Assembly (NCBI GenBank): GCA_937930235.1 | Contig: CALGLJ010000090.1 | Span: forward strand, 1 to 45,154 | Length of the DNA: 45,154 bases | From: an uncultured Verrucomicrobiales bacterium | GTDB taxonomy: Bacteria > Verrucomicrobiota > Verrucomicrobiia > Verrucomicrobiales > Akkermansiaceae | Direction: 5' to 3' | Part shown: piece after piece, positions 24,907-33,758 of the stretch | Numbering within the stretch: position 1 is the stretch's first letter | Layout of the letters: each line of letters opens with the position of its first letter | Notes under the pieces: generated by a model | Told to the model about the DNA's origin: nothing | Databases searched by the model: none | Seen by the model: only the letters and a program-made list of their open reading frames with translations | Program-made: the position numbers and the translations under genes

Positions 24907-24931
24907 GCTCCATTTAGCGGGAACTTTATGA
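24815..24931 (+). CDS. 38-residue membrane microprotein, CdaR/YbbR N-terminal-helix-like
   Basis: A 38-codon frame begins at ATG 24815, overlaps the last 92 bases of cdaA in another frame, and ends with TGA overlapping the bioD start (ATGA). The product has a basic start (LLKKWLVRHW), one hydrophobic helix (residues about 13-31, AKIAALALAIAIWYLI) and a short tail. This pattern, a basic/aromatic lead followed by LK-like, LALAIAIW and a charged stop, is how CdaR/YbbR proteins begin, but the YbbR domains are missing. No Shine-Dalgarno site is visible, so it would depend on translation of cdaA. The two tight overlaps and the family-like helix support a real gene, but this is inference. Confidence 0.5.
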   Translation: MQNLLKKWLVRHWAAKIAALALAIAIWYLIKLHLAGTL

Positions 24932-25563
24932 TTCTGGATCAAGAAAAAGCGGTCTTTCTCACCGGAACAGATACCGGAGTGGGAAAGACTTACGTTTCTG
25001 CCTTGATCGTAGAGGAGATGCGAAAAAGGGGAAGCGATGCCGTCGGCTTGAAGCCTGTCTGTAGTGGAGATCGTGATGATGCCGAGCGCCTGTGGCAAGC
25101 GGCAGGGGGGACGGTGGATATCGACACGATCAATCCGTATTGGTATCGCACTCCTATTGCACCTCTCCCTGCGGGAAGGATTGAACGGCATTCCTTGGAT
25201 CTCTCCGAGATGGTGGAGAATGTATCAAGAGTGCGCGCGGAAGTTGATTTTACCTTAGTAGAAGGAGCGGGCGGCTGGGAAGTGCCACTGGGAGAAGGGT
25301 TTGGCATTCCAGAATTTGCGCAAGCTCTTACGATGCCGGTGATCGTGGTCGCCGATAATCGTTTGGGGGCGATCAATCATACCCTTCTCACGGTGAAAGC
25401 GATTCTCGGAACTGGCCTGCCTTGCTTAGGGATTATTTTGAATCATATCGAAGCGGAACGGAATGTTGCGGCGGTGACGAATCGAGCGATGTTAGCAGAG
25501 CTTTCCCCTGTGCCAGTGATTGCCGAGGTCCTCACTGATGGAGGAGAGATTGATTGGGCCTAG
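24928..25563 (+). CDS. bioD: Dethiobiotin synthetase
   Basis: A 211-residue ATP-dependent carboxylase-type P-loop enzyme that closes the ureido ring of dethiobiotin in biotin synthesis. The P-loop GTDTGVGKT is at residues 13-21, GLKPVCSG follows, then EGAGGWEVPLG and VVADNRLGAINHTLLT near residues 140-155. Its start overlaps the TGA of the upstream microprotein frame, so it may be translationally coupled to the cdaA unit. No bioA, bioB or bioF genes are in the window, so it is separated from the rest of the pathway. A 7-base-pair hairpin (25595-25619) follows it but lacks a strong T-run. Confidence 0.95.
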   Translation: MILDQEKAVFLTGTDTGVGKTYVSALIVEEMRKRGSDAVGLKPVCSGDRDDAERLWQAAGGTVDIDTINPYWYRTPIAPLPAGRIERHSLDLSEMVENVSRVRAEVDFTLVEGAGGWEVPLGEGFGIPEFAQALTMPVIVVADNRLGAINHTLLTVKAILGTGLPCLGIILNHIEAERNVAAVTNRAMLAELSPVPVIAEVLTDGGEIDWA

Positions 25564-25594
25564 TGCTCCGCCTTGCCAGATTTCCGATATCCTT

Positions 25595-25619
25595 TGGACT
25601 AACCTAAAATCATAGTCCA
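25595..25619. other. Hairpin after bioD
   Basis: TGGACTA and TAGTCCA form a perfect 7-base-pair stem with an 11-base loop, 31 bases after the bioD stop. No T-run follows, so it is a weak terminator or an RNA 3' end. Confidence 0.45.
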
Positions 25620-25658
25620 GTCTTGCGAAGCTCTAACAAATAGTTCACCTTCCTCCTT

Positions 25659-25853
25659 ATGAAGGTTTTTTCACTTTTTGGAGCGAGCGCTCTCTTCTTG
25701 GCGACTCTGGTATCTTGCGGAGAGTCCACCGATAGCCGCAAGGCAGGTGGAGCAGCATTCAGTGATTCTGAATTGGGGCGTAAACTTGATGCCAATGCTC
25801 CTCTGGAAAGTCAGCGTGATTCTTCTTTTGAACAATGGCGTGACGGGCGCTAG
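25659..25853 (+). CDS. Small putative lipoprotein
   Basis: A 64-residue protein with a lipoprotein signal peptide: a basic start, a hydrophobic stretch (FSLFGASALFLATL) and a lipobox LVSC with the cysteine at residue 20. The mature part is about 45 residues, polar and rich in Ser, Asp, Arg and Gly (SDSELGRKLDANAPLESQRD), probably unstructured or partner-bound. It is likely anchored in the inner face of the outer membrane or in the inner membrane. No family is recognised. It stands alone between bioD and the M29 aminopeptidase gene. The lipobox makes a chance frame less likely, but expression is unproven. Confidence 0.6.
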   Translation: MKVFSLFGASALFLATLVSCGESTDSRKAGGAAFSDSELGRKLDANAPLESQRDSSFEQWRDGR

Positions 25854-25946
25854 TCACTGCGCTTGAAAGGCCACTCTCTCATGAAATGTGGCATGGCTCG
25901 TGATTTGAGGATTGAGCAATGAGTTCTCTATGACACCTTCGTTGGC

Positions 25947-27047
25947 ATGGATCCACGTTACATCCAGCTTGCACAACAGCTCATTCGATATTCAACTTCT
26001 CTCAAAAAGGGGGAGAAGATCCTGCTCGATCTTGTCGATACTCCTGAACCGATGGCTCTAGAGCTCATCCGAGAGGTGCGAGCGCGGAAAGCCGAACCTT
26101 TCGTGAGGCTGGGGACGAATAAGATTTCTCGTGAGCTCATGCTCGGGGCCACGGACGTGCAGTATCAGACGACGGCAAAACATCTCCTCACAGAGATGAA
26201 GGATATGGACGCGTATATCGCGATCCGAGGATCACACAATATTACGGAAAATAGTGATGTTCCTGCAGCGAAGATGGGACTTGCGATGAAACATTTGCGC
26301 AAGGTGATGGACCACCGGGTGAAGAAAACAAAATGGTGTGTCTTACGCTGGCCTCATCCGGCGATGGCTCAGCAGGCAGGGATGAGCACGGAAGCATTCG
26401 AGGATTTTTACTTCGAAGTCTGTCTCCTGAATTACAAAGCACTCCTCCCAGCCATGAAAAATTTGAAAAAACTCATGGATGCGACGGATGAAGTTCACAT
26501 TCAGAGTCAGGGGACAGATTTGCGTTTTTCAATTCAGGATATCCCATCCATTATTTGTGGAGGGAATTACAATATCCCTGATGGAGAAGTCTTCACTGCT
26601 CCGGTGAAAGATTCAGTAGAAGGAGTGATTTCTTATAATGCGCCGACCATTTATCGAGGCATCGCGTTTGATGGGATCCAGCTCACATTTGAAAAAGGAA
26701 AGATCGTCAAAGCCGAAGCTTCGGGAGGGAAAACCAAAGAACTCAATAAGATCTTTAATAGTGATGCTGGAGCTCGTTACGTAGGGGAATTCGCTCTCGG
26801 CTTTAATCCAGTGATCCGTGAGCCTATGCGCGACATTCTTTTTGATGAGAAGATTGCCGGGAGTTTTCACTTCACTCCGGGGCAAGCGTATGAAGAAGCG
26901 GACAATGGTAACCGCTCAACGGTCCACTGGGATTTGGTCTCCATTCAGCGTCGAGATTGGGGAGGAGGAGAAATCTACTTTGATGGCAAGCTGATCCGTA
27001 AGGATGGCATCTTCCTTCCGAAAAATCTCGCGAAGCTCAATGGGTGA
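25947..27047 (+). CDS. M29-family aminopeptidase
   Basis: A 366-residue thermophilic-type metallo-aminopeptidase of the M29 (AmpS/AmpT) family, cytoplasmic and using two metal ions. The conserved C-terminal segments are clear: [18 protein letters not shown] (about residues 210-228), [13 protein letters not shown] with the metal-binding Glu, and the long [13 protein letters not shown] motif near residue 315. Length is close to the usual 360-410 residues. It probably releases N-terminal amino acids from peptides during turnover. It starts 93 bases after the small lipoprotein gene and converges with polA, leaving 15 bases between the stops. Confidence 0.92.
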   Translation: MDPRYIQLAQQLIRYSTSLKKGEKILLDLVDTPEPMALELIREVRARKAEPFVRLGTNKISRELMLGATDVQYQTTAKHLLTEMKDMDAYIAIRGSHNITENSDVPAAKMGLAMKHLRKVMDHRVKKTKWCVLRWPHPAMAQQAGMSTEAFEDFYFEVCLLNYKALLPAMKNLKKLMDATDEVHIQSQGTDLRFSIQDIPSIICGGNYNIPDGEVFTAPVKDSVEGVISYNAPTIYRGIAFDGIQLTFEKGKIVKAEASGGKTKELNKIFNSDAGARYVGEFALGFNPVIREPMRDILFDEKIAGSFHFTPGQAYEEADNGNRSTVHWDLVSIQRRDWGGGEIYFDGKLIRKDGIFLPKNLAKLNG

Positions 27048-27062
27048 AGAAGGTGAGGCTCC

Positions 27063-29828
27063 TCAGTGAGCCTGAAGCCAGTTCAACCCAAATCCGGTAT
27101 CAATTCGCACGGGAACCCCATTGGGAAGGGGAAGGGCTGTTTCCATGGCTTGGGTGATCAGGGGGACGAGTTCCTCTTTTTCCTCTAGGTGAAGGTCAAA
27201 GAGAAGTTCGTCATGAACTTGCAGGATCATCTTGCTCTTTCGGCCTGCCAGTAATTTCTGCACCTTGATCATAGCGAGTTTGATCATGTCGGCAGCGGTT
27301 CCTTGAATTGGGCTGTTGATGGCGGCCCGCTCAGCATTGGCTCGAATGGTAGCATTACTCGAAGTGATGTCTTTGAAATAACGTCTCCGCCCCCCCAGGG
27401 TTTCTGCGTAGCCTACTTCACGAACACTTTCGATGACGGTGTCCATGAACTCTTTGATGGCAGGGTATTTTTCAAGATAGGTGTCGATGATTTCGGCGGC
27501 CTCTCCTCGAGGAATCTGAAGGCGTTGGGAAAGGCCAAATGCGGAGATGCCATAAATGATGCCGAAATTGACCATTTTAGAAGTACGTCGCATGTCCGAG
27601 GTGACTTCCGATTGGGGAACTCCAAAGACCTTCGCTGCAGTGGTGGTGTGAATGTCTTCTTCGTCACAAAATGCATCAATCATAGCGGGGTCACCAGAGA
27701 GCGCGGCCATGACGCGCAGTTCCACTTGCGAGTAATCCACCGCCATCAGAGTGAATTCTTTTCCTCGGGGGACAAATGCGCGGCGAAGTTCTCTCCCGAG
27801 ATCTGAGCGGATTGGGATGTTTTGTAGGTTTGGCTCGCTGGATGCGAGTCGCCCGGTGGCGGCGATGAGCTGATGGAGGTGAGTGTGGATTCGTCCTGAG
27901 TGCACCGCCCGATGGTCGGGGAGGGCGTCCACGTAGGTTGATTTGAGTTTGGTGGCCTCACGATAACTTAAGATATTAGCAATGATCGGGTGCTCGCCAG
28001 CAAGAGAAGAAAGGGTTTGCTCATCGGTTTTAAACTGGCCCGTTTTTGTTTTCTTTGGTTTCTCGACCAGCTTCATTTCGCCAAAGAGAATTTCGCCAAG
28101 CTGTTTTGGAGACTTGAGATTAAATGAACGCCCTGCCGCAGATTCGATGTCTGCACTGAGTTGAGAAATTCTTTGAGAGAGTTCGCTTCCGACTTCATCG
28201 AGGATTTTTTGATCTACCGTGATGCCTTCCGCTTCCATTTCAACGAGAACTGGTAACAGGGGGGACTCAATGTTTTCAAAGACTGAAACCATGAGCTGTT
28301 CTTTGAGAGAGGGGAGAAGGGTTTGGTAAAGCTGAAAGGTGACATCGGCATCTTCTGCGGCGTATTCCGCCAGTTTGTCTTCGGGGATTCGGGAGGGATC
28401 GAGTTCACCTTTTTTTGCCTTCTTTTTCTCCGCCGCCGAGAAGAGATCGTCATCGTCTTGGCTTTCCTCGAAGAGATCGACCAGTTGAATCGGAGAATAC
28501 CCTAAGAGATTCTCGGAGAGCGCATCCATGGTGTGTTTCTGATCTGGGGCAATCAGGATGTGAGCTAACATGGTGTCGAAAAAAGGACCGGAGACTTCGG
28601 TGCCGTGGCTTTTGAGGATATGAAGGTCGTATTTGAGATTGTGGCCGATTTTGAGTTTTGCGGATGAAAAAATCGCGCTGAGTTGCTCAAGGTATTTCGC
28701 GGGAACGTACCACCCGGTGTGAGCTTTGACAGAAAATGCGATTCCTAAGAGCTTGGCCTGGAAGCGATCAAGAGAAGTGGTTTCGACATCAAAGCAAAAA
28801 CTCTCTGCTGCTGAGAGTTCCTTGAGAAGTTGATCTAAGTCTGTCTCGGTTTTGATCAATCGGTACTGATGTTCCGTTTCCGAGAGAGTGCGGAGATTTT
28901 GAAAGACGGGGGCGTTTTCTTCTTTTCCGGAAGTGGTAGAGGAAGAGCTGGAGTCTGGAAAGAGACGCTTGGTGAGGGTTCGGAATTCCCAACGTGTGAA
29001 GAGCTCTTTGAGAAGTTCGTCGTTTCGCTCTTGCAGGGCGAGTTCTTCGACCGATTTTGGAACTGGGACATCGAGGATGATCGTCGCAAGTTTCTTGGAG
29101 AGGAGACCTTGCTTGCCAAATTCGATGACGTTTTCTTTTTGTTTCCCTTTCAATTGATCCGTGCTCTCGACCAATTTTTCGACAGAGCCAAACTGCTTCA
29201 TCAATTTTTTAGCGGTCTTTTCTCCAATGCCGGGAATGCCGGGAATATTATCGGAAGCATCCCCCCAGAGTCCGAGAATATCGATGACCTGTTGAGGGTT
29301 TTCAATTTCCCACTTTGCAAGAACCTCGGGAACCCCAATGACTTCGTGATCGGAGCCTTGTCGTCCCGGCTTCCACATGAAGGTGCGCGGTGCGACGAGT
29401 TGGGCGAAGTCTTTGTCGGGAGTGACCATGAAGGTGTCGATGCCTCCTTGCTGTTCGGCCTGATGTGCGAGCGTTCCGATGATGTCGTCGGCCTCATAGC
29501 CGTCTATTTCGATCACGGGAATATTGAAGGCCTGACACATGTTTTTCACTTCTGGGATGGCTAAGGCGAGTTCCTCTGGCATGGCTTCCCGCTGGGCCTT
29601 ATATTGAGGATAGAGCGTGTGTCGGGGGGTCGGAGCCGAAGTGTCAAAGGCGACGGCGAGATGAGTGGGGTTCTCTTTTTCGAGTATCTGCAGCAGAGTA
29701 TTGGTGAATCCGTAGATGGCTGAGGTATTCATTCCCTCGGAGTTAGTAATGGGGCTCCGAATGAGCGCAAAATGTGCGCGGTAGACCAAAGCCATGCCAT
29801 CGAGGAGAAAAAGTCGGGAATTCGCCAT
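27063..29828 (-). CDS. polA: DNA polymerase I
   Basis: A 921-residue protein with all three activities of the family. Residues 1-290 are the 5'-3' exonuclease (FLLDGMALVYRAHFA, YEADDIIGTLA, GDASDNIPGIPGIGEKTA). About 330-510 is a 3'-5' exonuclease with its catalytic acids retained (FDVETTSLD, the HNLKYDLHIL segment and YAAEDADVTF), so proofreading is expected. The polymerase domain follows, with DYSQVELRVMA (motif A), RRTSKMVNFGIIYG (motif B) and QVHDELLF (motif C). It fills gaps and removes RNA primers. The ATG at 29828 is preferred over a TTG 16 codons upstream because the nuclease domain begins at once. Confidence 0.97.
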   Translation of the reverse strand: MANSRLFLLDGMALVYRAHFALIRSPITNSEGMNTSAIYGFTNTLLQILEKENPTHLAVAFDTSAPTPRHTLYPQYKAQREAMPEELALAIPEVKNMCQAFNIPVIEIDGYEADDIIGTLAHQAEQQGGIDTFMVTPDKDFAQLVAPRTFMWKPGRQGSDHEVIGVPEVLAKWEIENPQQVIDILGLWGDASDNIPGIPGIGEKTAKKLMKQFGSVEKLVESTDQLKGKQKENVIEFGKQGLLSKKLATIILDVPVPKSVEELALQERNDELLKELFTRWEFRTLTKRLFPDSSSSSTTSGKEENAPVFQNLRTLSETEHQYRLIKTETDLDQLLKELSAAESFCFDVETTSLDRFQAKLLGIAFSVKAHTGWYVPAKYLEQLSAIFSSAKLKIGHNLKYDLHILKSHGTEVSGPFFDTMLAHILIAPDQKHTMDALSENLLGYSPIQLVDLFEESQDDDDLFSAAEKKKAKKGELDPSRIPEDKLAEYAAEDADVTFQLYQTLLPSLKEQLMVSVFENIESPLLPVLVEMEAEGITVDQKILDEVGSELSQRISQLSADIESAAGRSFNLKSPKQLGEILFGEMKLVEKPKKTKTGQFKTDEQTLSSLAGEHPIIANILSYREATKLKSTYVDALPDHRAVHSGRIHTHLHQLIAATGRLASSEPNLQNIPIRSDLGRELRRAFVPRGKEFTLMAVDYSQVELRVMAALSGDPAMIDAFCDEEDIHTTTAAKVFGVPQSEVTSDMRRTSKMVNFGIIYGISAFGLSQRLQIPRGEAAEIIDTYLEKYPAIKEFMDTVIESVREVGYAETLGGRRRYFKDITSSNATIRANAERAAINSPIQGTAADMIKLAMIKVQKLLAGRKSKMILQVHDELLFDLHLEEKEELVPLITQAMETALPLPNGVPVRIDTGFGLNWLQAH

Positions 29829-29958
29829 GGCGCAGCTTCTTTGAAGAGCAAGAAAGGTCAATTTTTGTTTAGCCAAAAGGTTGGTACTTTGGAGGATGAC
29901 AAGGCTTCAAGATCTGCCTAGAATCCGTCTTACACCTACATCATTCGCATCGTATTTT

Positions 29959-30825
29959 ATGAAATATCTTATTTTTCTCGGCGTCCTATTGGGACTTTAT
30001 TTCTTTGGCCGTATCGTGGGTCCGCATATCACTCCAATCTTAGTTTCTGAGGCGAAGCCATCCGAGAAGCTGAACCGGAACGTGAGAGTGACTCCGAGTG
30101 GGGTGATTATTGAGGTGAATCTGGCCGAAATGAGAGACTCGGAGCTTCCCGTGAAAATCAAAATGCTGGAAACAACCGAATTGCCGCTTGTGGCAGGAGA
30201 TGGGCATAAACTTATCGGGAAAGATGAGGCGGTGACGCTGAAGAACCGAAATGGCGACCTCTTGATTATTGAGACCATTGATCAGATGGCCAAAGGCGAG
30301 GTGCCGATTGAATCGACGAATCTGTTCAATGTGATCGCGGAGTCGAAATTTATCGCAGCCGCAAAAGAGAAATTTGCGGCGATGGGAGGAGGTGAGACAC
30401 CTCCAGTGACCTCACCTGTGGCACCGCAACCTCCCGCACCGAAGCCTCCAACAAAGGAGACCCCCAAGATTGCAGAAGTGACAAAGAAAGAGCCGATGGT
30501 GGAACCGGTCGCAGTCACTCCAGAGGAACCGAAAGAAGCTCCTCCTGAACCTGAGAAGTCATCTCGCTTGAGCCCTGAACAAATCATCGAAGCGATGAAA
30601 AAGAGTGTGCAGAGCGGCGCGGTGAAAGAGTTTAAATTTGAGCAGGTGAAAGGCTGGAAGGCTTCAGATGATGAGGAAATCGATGGTGTGACGTATCAAA
30701 TTGGTTTCATTATTTATGAAGCTCAGACGATCTTCGGAAATAAAGATGTGAAGGCAAAAGCGCTCTTTTTGAATGGAGAACTCAATAAGTGGATCTATGC
30801 AAAAACAGGAATGCAAATTCGTTAA
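29959..30825 (+). CDS. Membrane-anchored protein with Pro/Glu-rich linker, function unknown
   Basis: About 288 residues if started at ATG 29959, where a hydrophobic helix (KYLIFLGVLLGLYFFGRIVG) begins; ATG 29896 with GGAGG directly before it is a possible longer start. After the helix lie a beta-rich segment (NVRVTPSGVIIEVNLAEM) and a region to about residue 150. Then comes a long Pro/Lys/Glu-rich linker with repeated PP, PK and PE pairs, and a C-terminal domain of about 75 residues starting LSPEQIIEAMKKSVQSG. The layout, an inner-membrane anchor with a Pro-rich arm, resembles TonB-like spacers but the end domain is not recognised. It is divergent from polA. Confidence 0.78.
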   Translation: MKYLIFLGVLLGLYFFGRIVGPHITPILVSEAKPSEKLNRNVRVTPSGVIIEVNLAEMRDSELPVKIKMLETTELPLVAGDGHKLIGKDEAVTLKNRNGDLLIIETIDQMAKGEVPIESTNLFNVIAESKFIAAAKEKFAAMGGGETPPVTSPVAPQPPAPKPPTKETPKIAEVTKKEPMVEPVAVTPEEPKEAPPEPEKSSRLSPEQIIEAMKKSVQSGAVKEFKFEQVKGWKASDDEEIDGVTYQIGFIIYEAQTIFGNKDVKAKALFLNGELNKWIYAKTGMQIR

Positions 30826-30872
30826 AAGCTCGCCTGAGTTGATGGAGTAAACCGCTAAAGACGTCAGTGAAG

Positions 30873-32471
30873 ATGTTCCGAAAAATTTCTCTCTCTCTCC
30901 TTGTCGGTGGGCTCTTCCATTCTTCGGCCTCGGCTCAGGCCAAAGAGAACTTAACTTGGGAAGAGCTGCGAGAGCAGTATCAATGTCCGGCATGGTTTGC
31001 GGAGGCAAAGTTTGGCATTTGGGCTCACTGGGGCGCGCAATCAGTCCCCGAGTGGGGGGGCGGTTGGTATGCTAAGCACATGTACATGAAGGATGTGGGG
31101 CGAGAGACCTTTGGGAAACGTGCTTACGAACATCATCTTAAAACTTACGGACATCCCTCGGAAAAAGGCTTTAAGGATGTGATTCATACTTGGAAAGCCG
31201 AGAAGTTCGATTCCGATCACTTGGTCTCGTACTTTAAGAGCCTAGGAGCACGATATTTCGTCGCCTTGGCGAATCACCATGACCATTTTGACAATTTTGA
31301 TTCGACGCATCAGGAATGGAATTCTGTGAGAGTCGGGCCGAAGCGCGATATTATTGGGGAATTTCAAAAATCAGCAAAAAAGTTCGGCCTTCCGTTCGGA
31401 GTGAGCTCCCATGATGATCGATTTTTGAAGTGGTGGTTGGGGGCGTTTGAGTCTGATCAAGAAGGACCGAAAAAAGGGATTCCGTATGACGGCCGCCTCA
31501 CCAAAGAAGATGGAAAAGGGACTTGGTGGGAGGGGATGGATCCGGCAAACCTTTACGGCTTACCACCGGAAAAACGCACCCCGGAGTGGATCGATTCTGT
31601 GGGAAAAAATTTTGCGGACCGGCACCTTGAGCTAGTGACCAAGTATGAACCAGATTTTCTATGGTTTGATGGTTATGGGTTCCCGTATGAGAAATACGGA
31701 AAGCAAGTCTGCACGGAATTTTACAATCAAAGCCTGCGGAAGCATGGAAAGATCAACGCCGTCGTTTCCGGGAAATTTACCGATGAACCCTCCACGATCA
31801 AAGACATCGAGCGGGGAGTTGCCGATAAGATTTTGGCACAGCCATGGCAAGGGACCACCACTTTCACTTCGTGGTTTTTAAAGAAAGATAAGCCCATCAA
31901 GCACAGCGCGCGCTCTCTCGTGGAAGTGCTCTGCGATATCATCAGTAAGAATGGCAATTTTCTTCTGAATGTTGAGATGTATCCTGACGGATCGATCCCA
32001 CCAGATCATAAAGCAGTGCTCGATGGCCTCGGGGCCTGGGTGAATCAGCATGCCGATGCGATATATGCCACCAAGCCCTGGAAAATTCATGGCGATAACT
32101 TGAATTCCATTCAACGTCGTCTTGAAGCAGAATCGATTGGTGAAGCTGATATCGATGCAGCCAAAAAGAACACAGGCGGGCACTTCAATGAGCGGATTAA
32201 AACGAGTCCTCCGTATGGTCATGACGAAGTAAGATTTACCACTAAAGGAGACATTCTTTACATATTTGTCCTCAATCCTAAATCTGGGGACATTTCCTTA
32301 CCAGCGCTCGGATTAGGGTCGGTTCATCAAGCTAAAGAAATAGCTCAAATCCAGATGCTGAAAGGGGGCGCTCCGGCTGCGTTTACTCAAACACAGGAGA
32401 CTCTTTCTTTGACGATCCCTGAAAGCAGTCCCAAGGATTTGACGATGGTGTTTCAGGTTCGCTTCAAATAG
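30873..32471 (+). CDS. Secreted alpha-L-fucosidase (GH29)
   Basis: A 532-residue glycoside hydrolase with a signal peptide (FRKISLSLLVGGLFHSSASAQA, cleavage near residue 20-22). GH29 features are PAWFAEAKFGIWAHWG near residue 45, the substrate-binding ANHHDHFDNFDS (133-144) and the catalytic nucleophile D266 in FLWFDGYG. The C-terminal 140 residues form the usual beta-sandwich. It removes L-fucose from glycans such as fucoidan fragments or host-type glycans in the periplasm or outside the cell. A GTG two codons upstream (30867) is an alternative start. No other fucose genes are adjacent, though the sugar theme recurs (ThuA, DUF1080, symporter). Confidence 0.93.
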   Translation: MFRKISLSLLVGGLFHSSASAQAKENLTWEELREQYQCPAWFAEAKFGIWAHWGAQSVPEWGGGWYAKHMYMKDVGRETFGKRAYEHHLKTYGHPSEKGFKDVIHTWKAEKFDSDHLVSYFKSLGARYFVALANHHDHFDNFDSTHQEWNSVRVGPKRDIIGEFQKSAKKFGLPFGVSSHDDRFLKWWLGAFESDQEGPKKGIPYDGRLTKEDGKGTWWEGMDPANLYGLPPEKRTPEWIDSVGKNFADRHLELVTKYEPDFLWFDGYGFPYEKYGKQVCTEFYNQSLRKHGKINAVVSGKFTDEPSTIKDIERGVADKILAQPWQGTTTFTSWFLKKDKPIKHSARSLVEVLCDIISKNGNFLLNVEMYPDGSIPPDHKAVLDGLGAWVNQHADAIYATKPWKIHGDNLNSIQRRLEAESIGEADIDAAKKNTGGHFNERIKTSPPYGHDEVRFTTKGDILYIFVLNPKSGDISLPALGLGSVHQAKEIAQIQMLKGGAPAAFTQTQETLSLTIPESSPKDLTMVFQVRFK

Positions 32472-32516
32472 TGATTGAATGATCTCGCTTCTTGGTGACG
32501 TTATAGAGGTAGCGCG

Positions 32517-33758
32517 ATGAAACATGAATACTCCTGGGAACAATCCTCCAGCTATGAAGCCCCGAAGGGTGATGGCCTTGGATGGGCGATTCTTGTGGCC
32601 GTTGTTTTGGCTCTCTTGATTCATGTCGCGTTTTTTATCTGGGGTGTGGGGAAGTTTATTGAAGTAGAGATCGCAGAGTCGACGGAGTGGGTTTCTGAAC
32701 CCTTGCAACTTACCGCGAAGGATATGGAGATCGAGCCGATCTCGGAGGCTCCTCCTGAAGAGGAAATCGAGCGCCCGGAAGATGATGCTGATCTTATCGC
32801 CTCGGTAGAAGATATTCTGCCTGATCTCTCCGAAACGGAAATCGATGTTTCCCCTTTGGCTGAAGATGCGCTTCCGGATCTTAAGATTGAAAAACCTCTT
32901 CTTGATGGAGCGGAGGATGGTGATCTCATTCGAGCGACGGTGGGGCCAAGAGTGGCCACCAAGACTCCGGAGCCAGGTCAGGTTGAAAATTTATTTCCAG
33001 AAGCGAAGACGGGGCAGATTATTGTCGATCAAGGGAAGCCTCTGAGTGATGTGTTTGATCCCAATGCGCTCGCAACAGAGCTGGGCCGCAAAAAAGGAGC
33101 AGGCGGTTTGAGTGAACAAGGGGCCATCAAGGGGTATACGGGACTCAGCGCATATGCCAAAATGTCTCCGGGTGATCTTCAGCGCAATAAAGCTTCCATT
33201 GGAAGTGATTTACTCTTCGAATTTGGATCCTCGACTCTTCGGGATGACGCACGTTTGACTCTGATGACGGTGGCGATGTTGATTGATCGGAATCCGGATA
33301 TGTATTGTTGGGTGGAAGGTCATACTGATTTAATCGGCAGTGATGCGTCGAACCGAATCCTATCTCGCAAGCGTGCGGATGCCGTCAAGAATTGGCTCGT
33401 TCGCGCCCTGAAAATTTCGACTCACCGCATTATCGTGCGAGCATTTGGTGAAGATCAACCAGTGGTTTTAGAAGGAACGGTGGAAGAGCAGGCACCAAAC
33501 CGGAGGGTTGATATTAAGATGCGCAAGGCGAAACCTGAACCGATTGTTCCGAAAGTGACTCCAAAAGTTGTCCCGAAAGTTATTCCGGTAGAGCCTGAAC
33601 CGGCTCTCGTGATTCCAAAAGCGGAAGTGATTGAAGAAGAAATTCCTGCCCCAGCTGAACCCGTTGAACCAGAGATTCCAAAAGCAGAAGTGATCGAAGA
33701 GGTGCCAGAGCCTGAAATTCCACGTGCCATTCCGGTGGAAGAATCTCCTACGGAGTGA
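32517..33758 (+). CDS. Membrane-anchored OmpA-domain protein with Pro/Glu-rich C-terminal repeats
   Basis: A 413-residue protein with a short cytoplasmic N-terminus, one membrane helix (about 22-46, LGWAILVAVVLALLIHVAFF, TonB-like) and an acidic, Pro-rich stalk (about 55-130). After a linker comes an OmpA-type peptidoglycan-binding domain (about 231-337) with LLFEFGSSTLRDDA, EGHTD (267-271), ILSRKRADAV and NRRVDIKM. After that, about 75 residues of Pro, Glu, Val and Ile form degenerate repeats built on IPKAEVIEE. The anchor, stalk and cell-wall-binding domain suggest a tether of the inner membrane to peptidoglycan, MotB-like in plan. Its stop overlaps the GTG start of the HAD gene. Confidence 0.88.
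   Translation: MKHEYSWEQSSSYEAPKGDGLGWAILVAVVLALLIHVAFFIWGVGKFIEVEIAESTEWVSEPLQLTAKDMEIEPISEAPPEEEIERPEDDADLIASVEDILPDLSETEIDVSPLAEDALPDLKIEKPLLDGAEDGDLIRATVGPRVATKTPEPGQVENLFPEAKTGQIIVDQGKPLSDVFDPNALATELGRKKGAGGLSEQGAIKGYTGLSAYAKMSPGDLQRNKASIGSDLLFEFGSSTLRDDARLTLMTVAMLIDRNPDMYCWVEGHTDLIGSDASNRILSRKRADAVKNWLVRALKISTHRIIVRAFGEDQPVVLEGTVEEQAPNRRVDIKMRKAKPEPIVPKVTPKVVPKVIPVEPEPALVIPKAEVIEEEIPAPAEPVEPEIPKAEVIEEVPEPEIPRAIPVEESPTE
33611..33702 (+). repeat. Two imperfect 63-base-period repeats in the OmpA-like gene
   Basis: The 29-base blocks at 33611-33639 and 33674-33702 differ at three positions and encode IPKAEVIEE twice, 21 codons apart. The similarity at DNA level points to a fairly recent duplication in the Pro/Glu-rich tail. 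Confidence 0.7.

Noticed and set aside
28869-29564. A 231-codon frame on the plus strand within polA
   Set aside because: It is fully antisense to the strongly conserved polymerase I gene, is rich in Phe and Gly from reversed codons, and matches no family.
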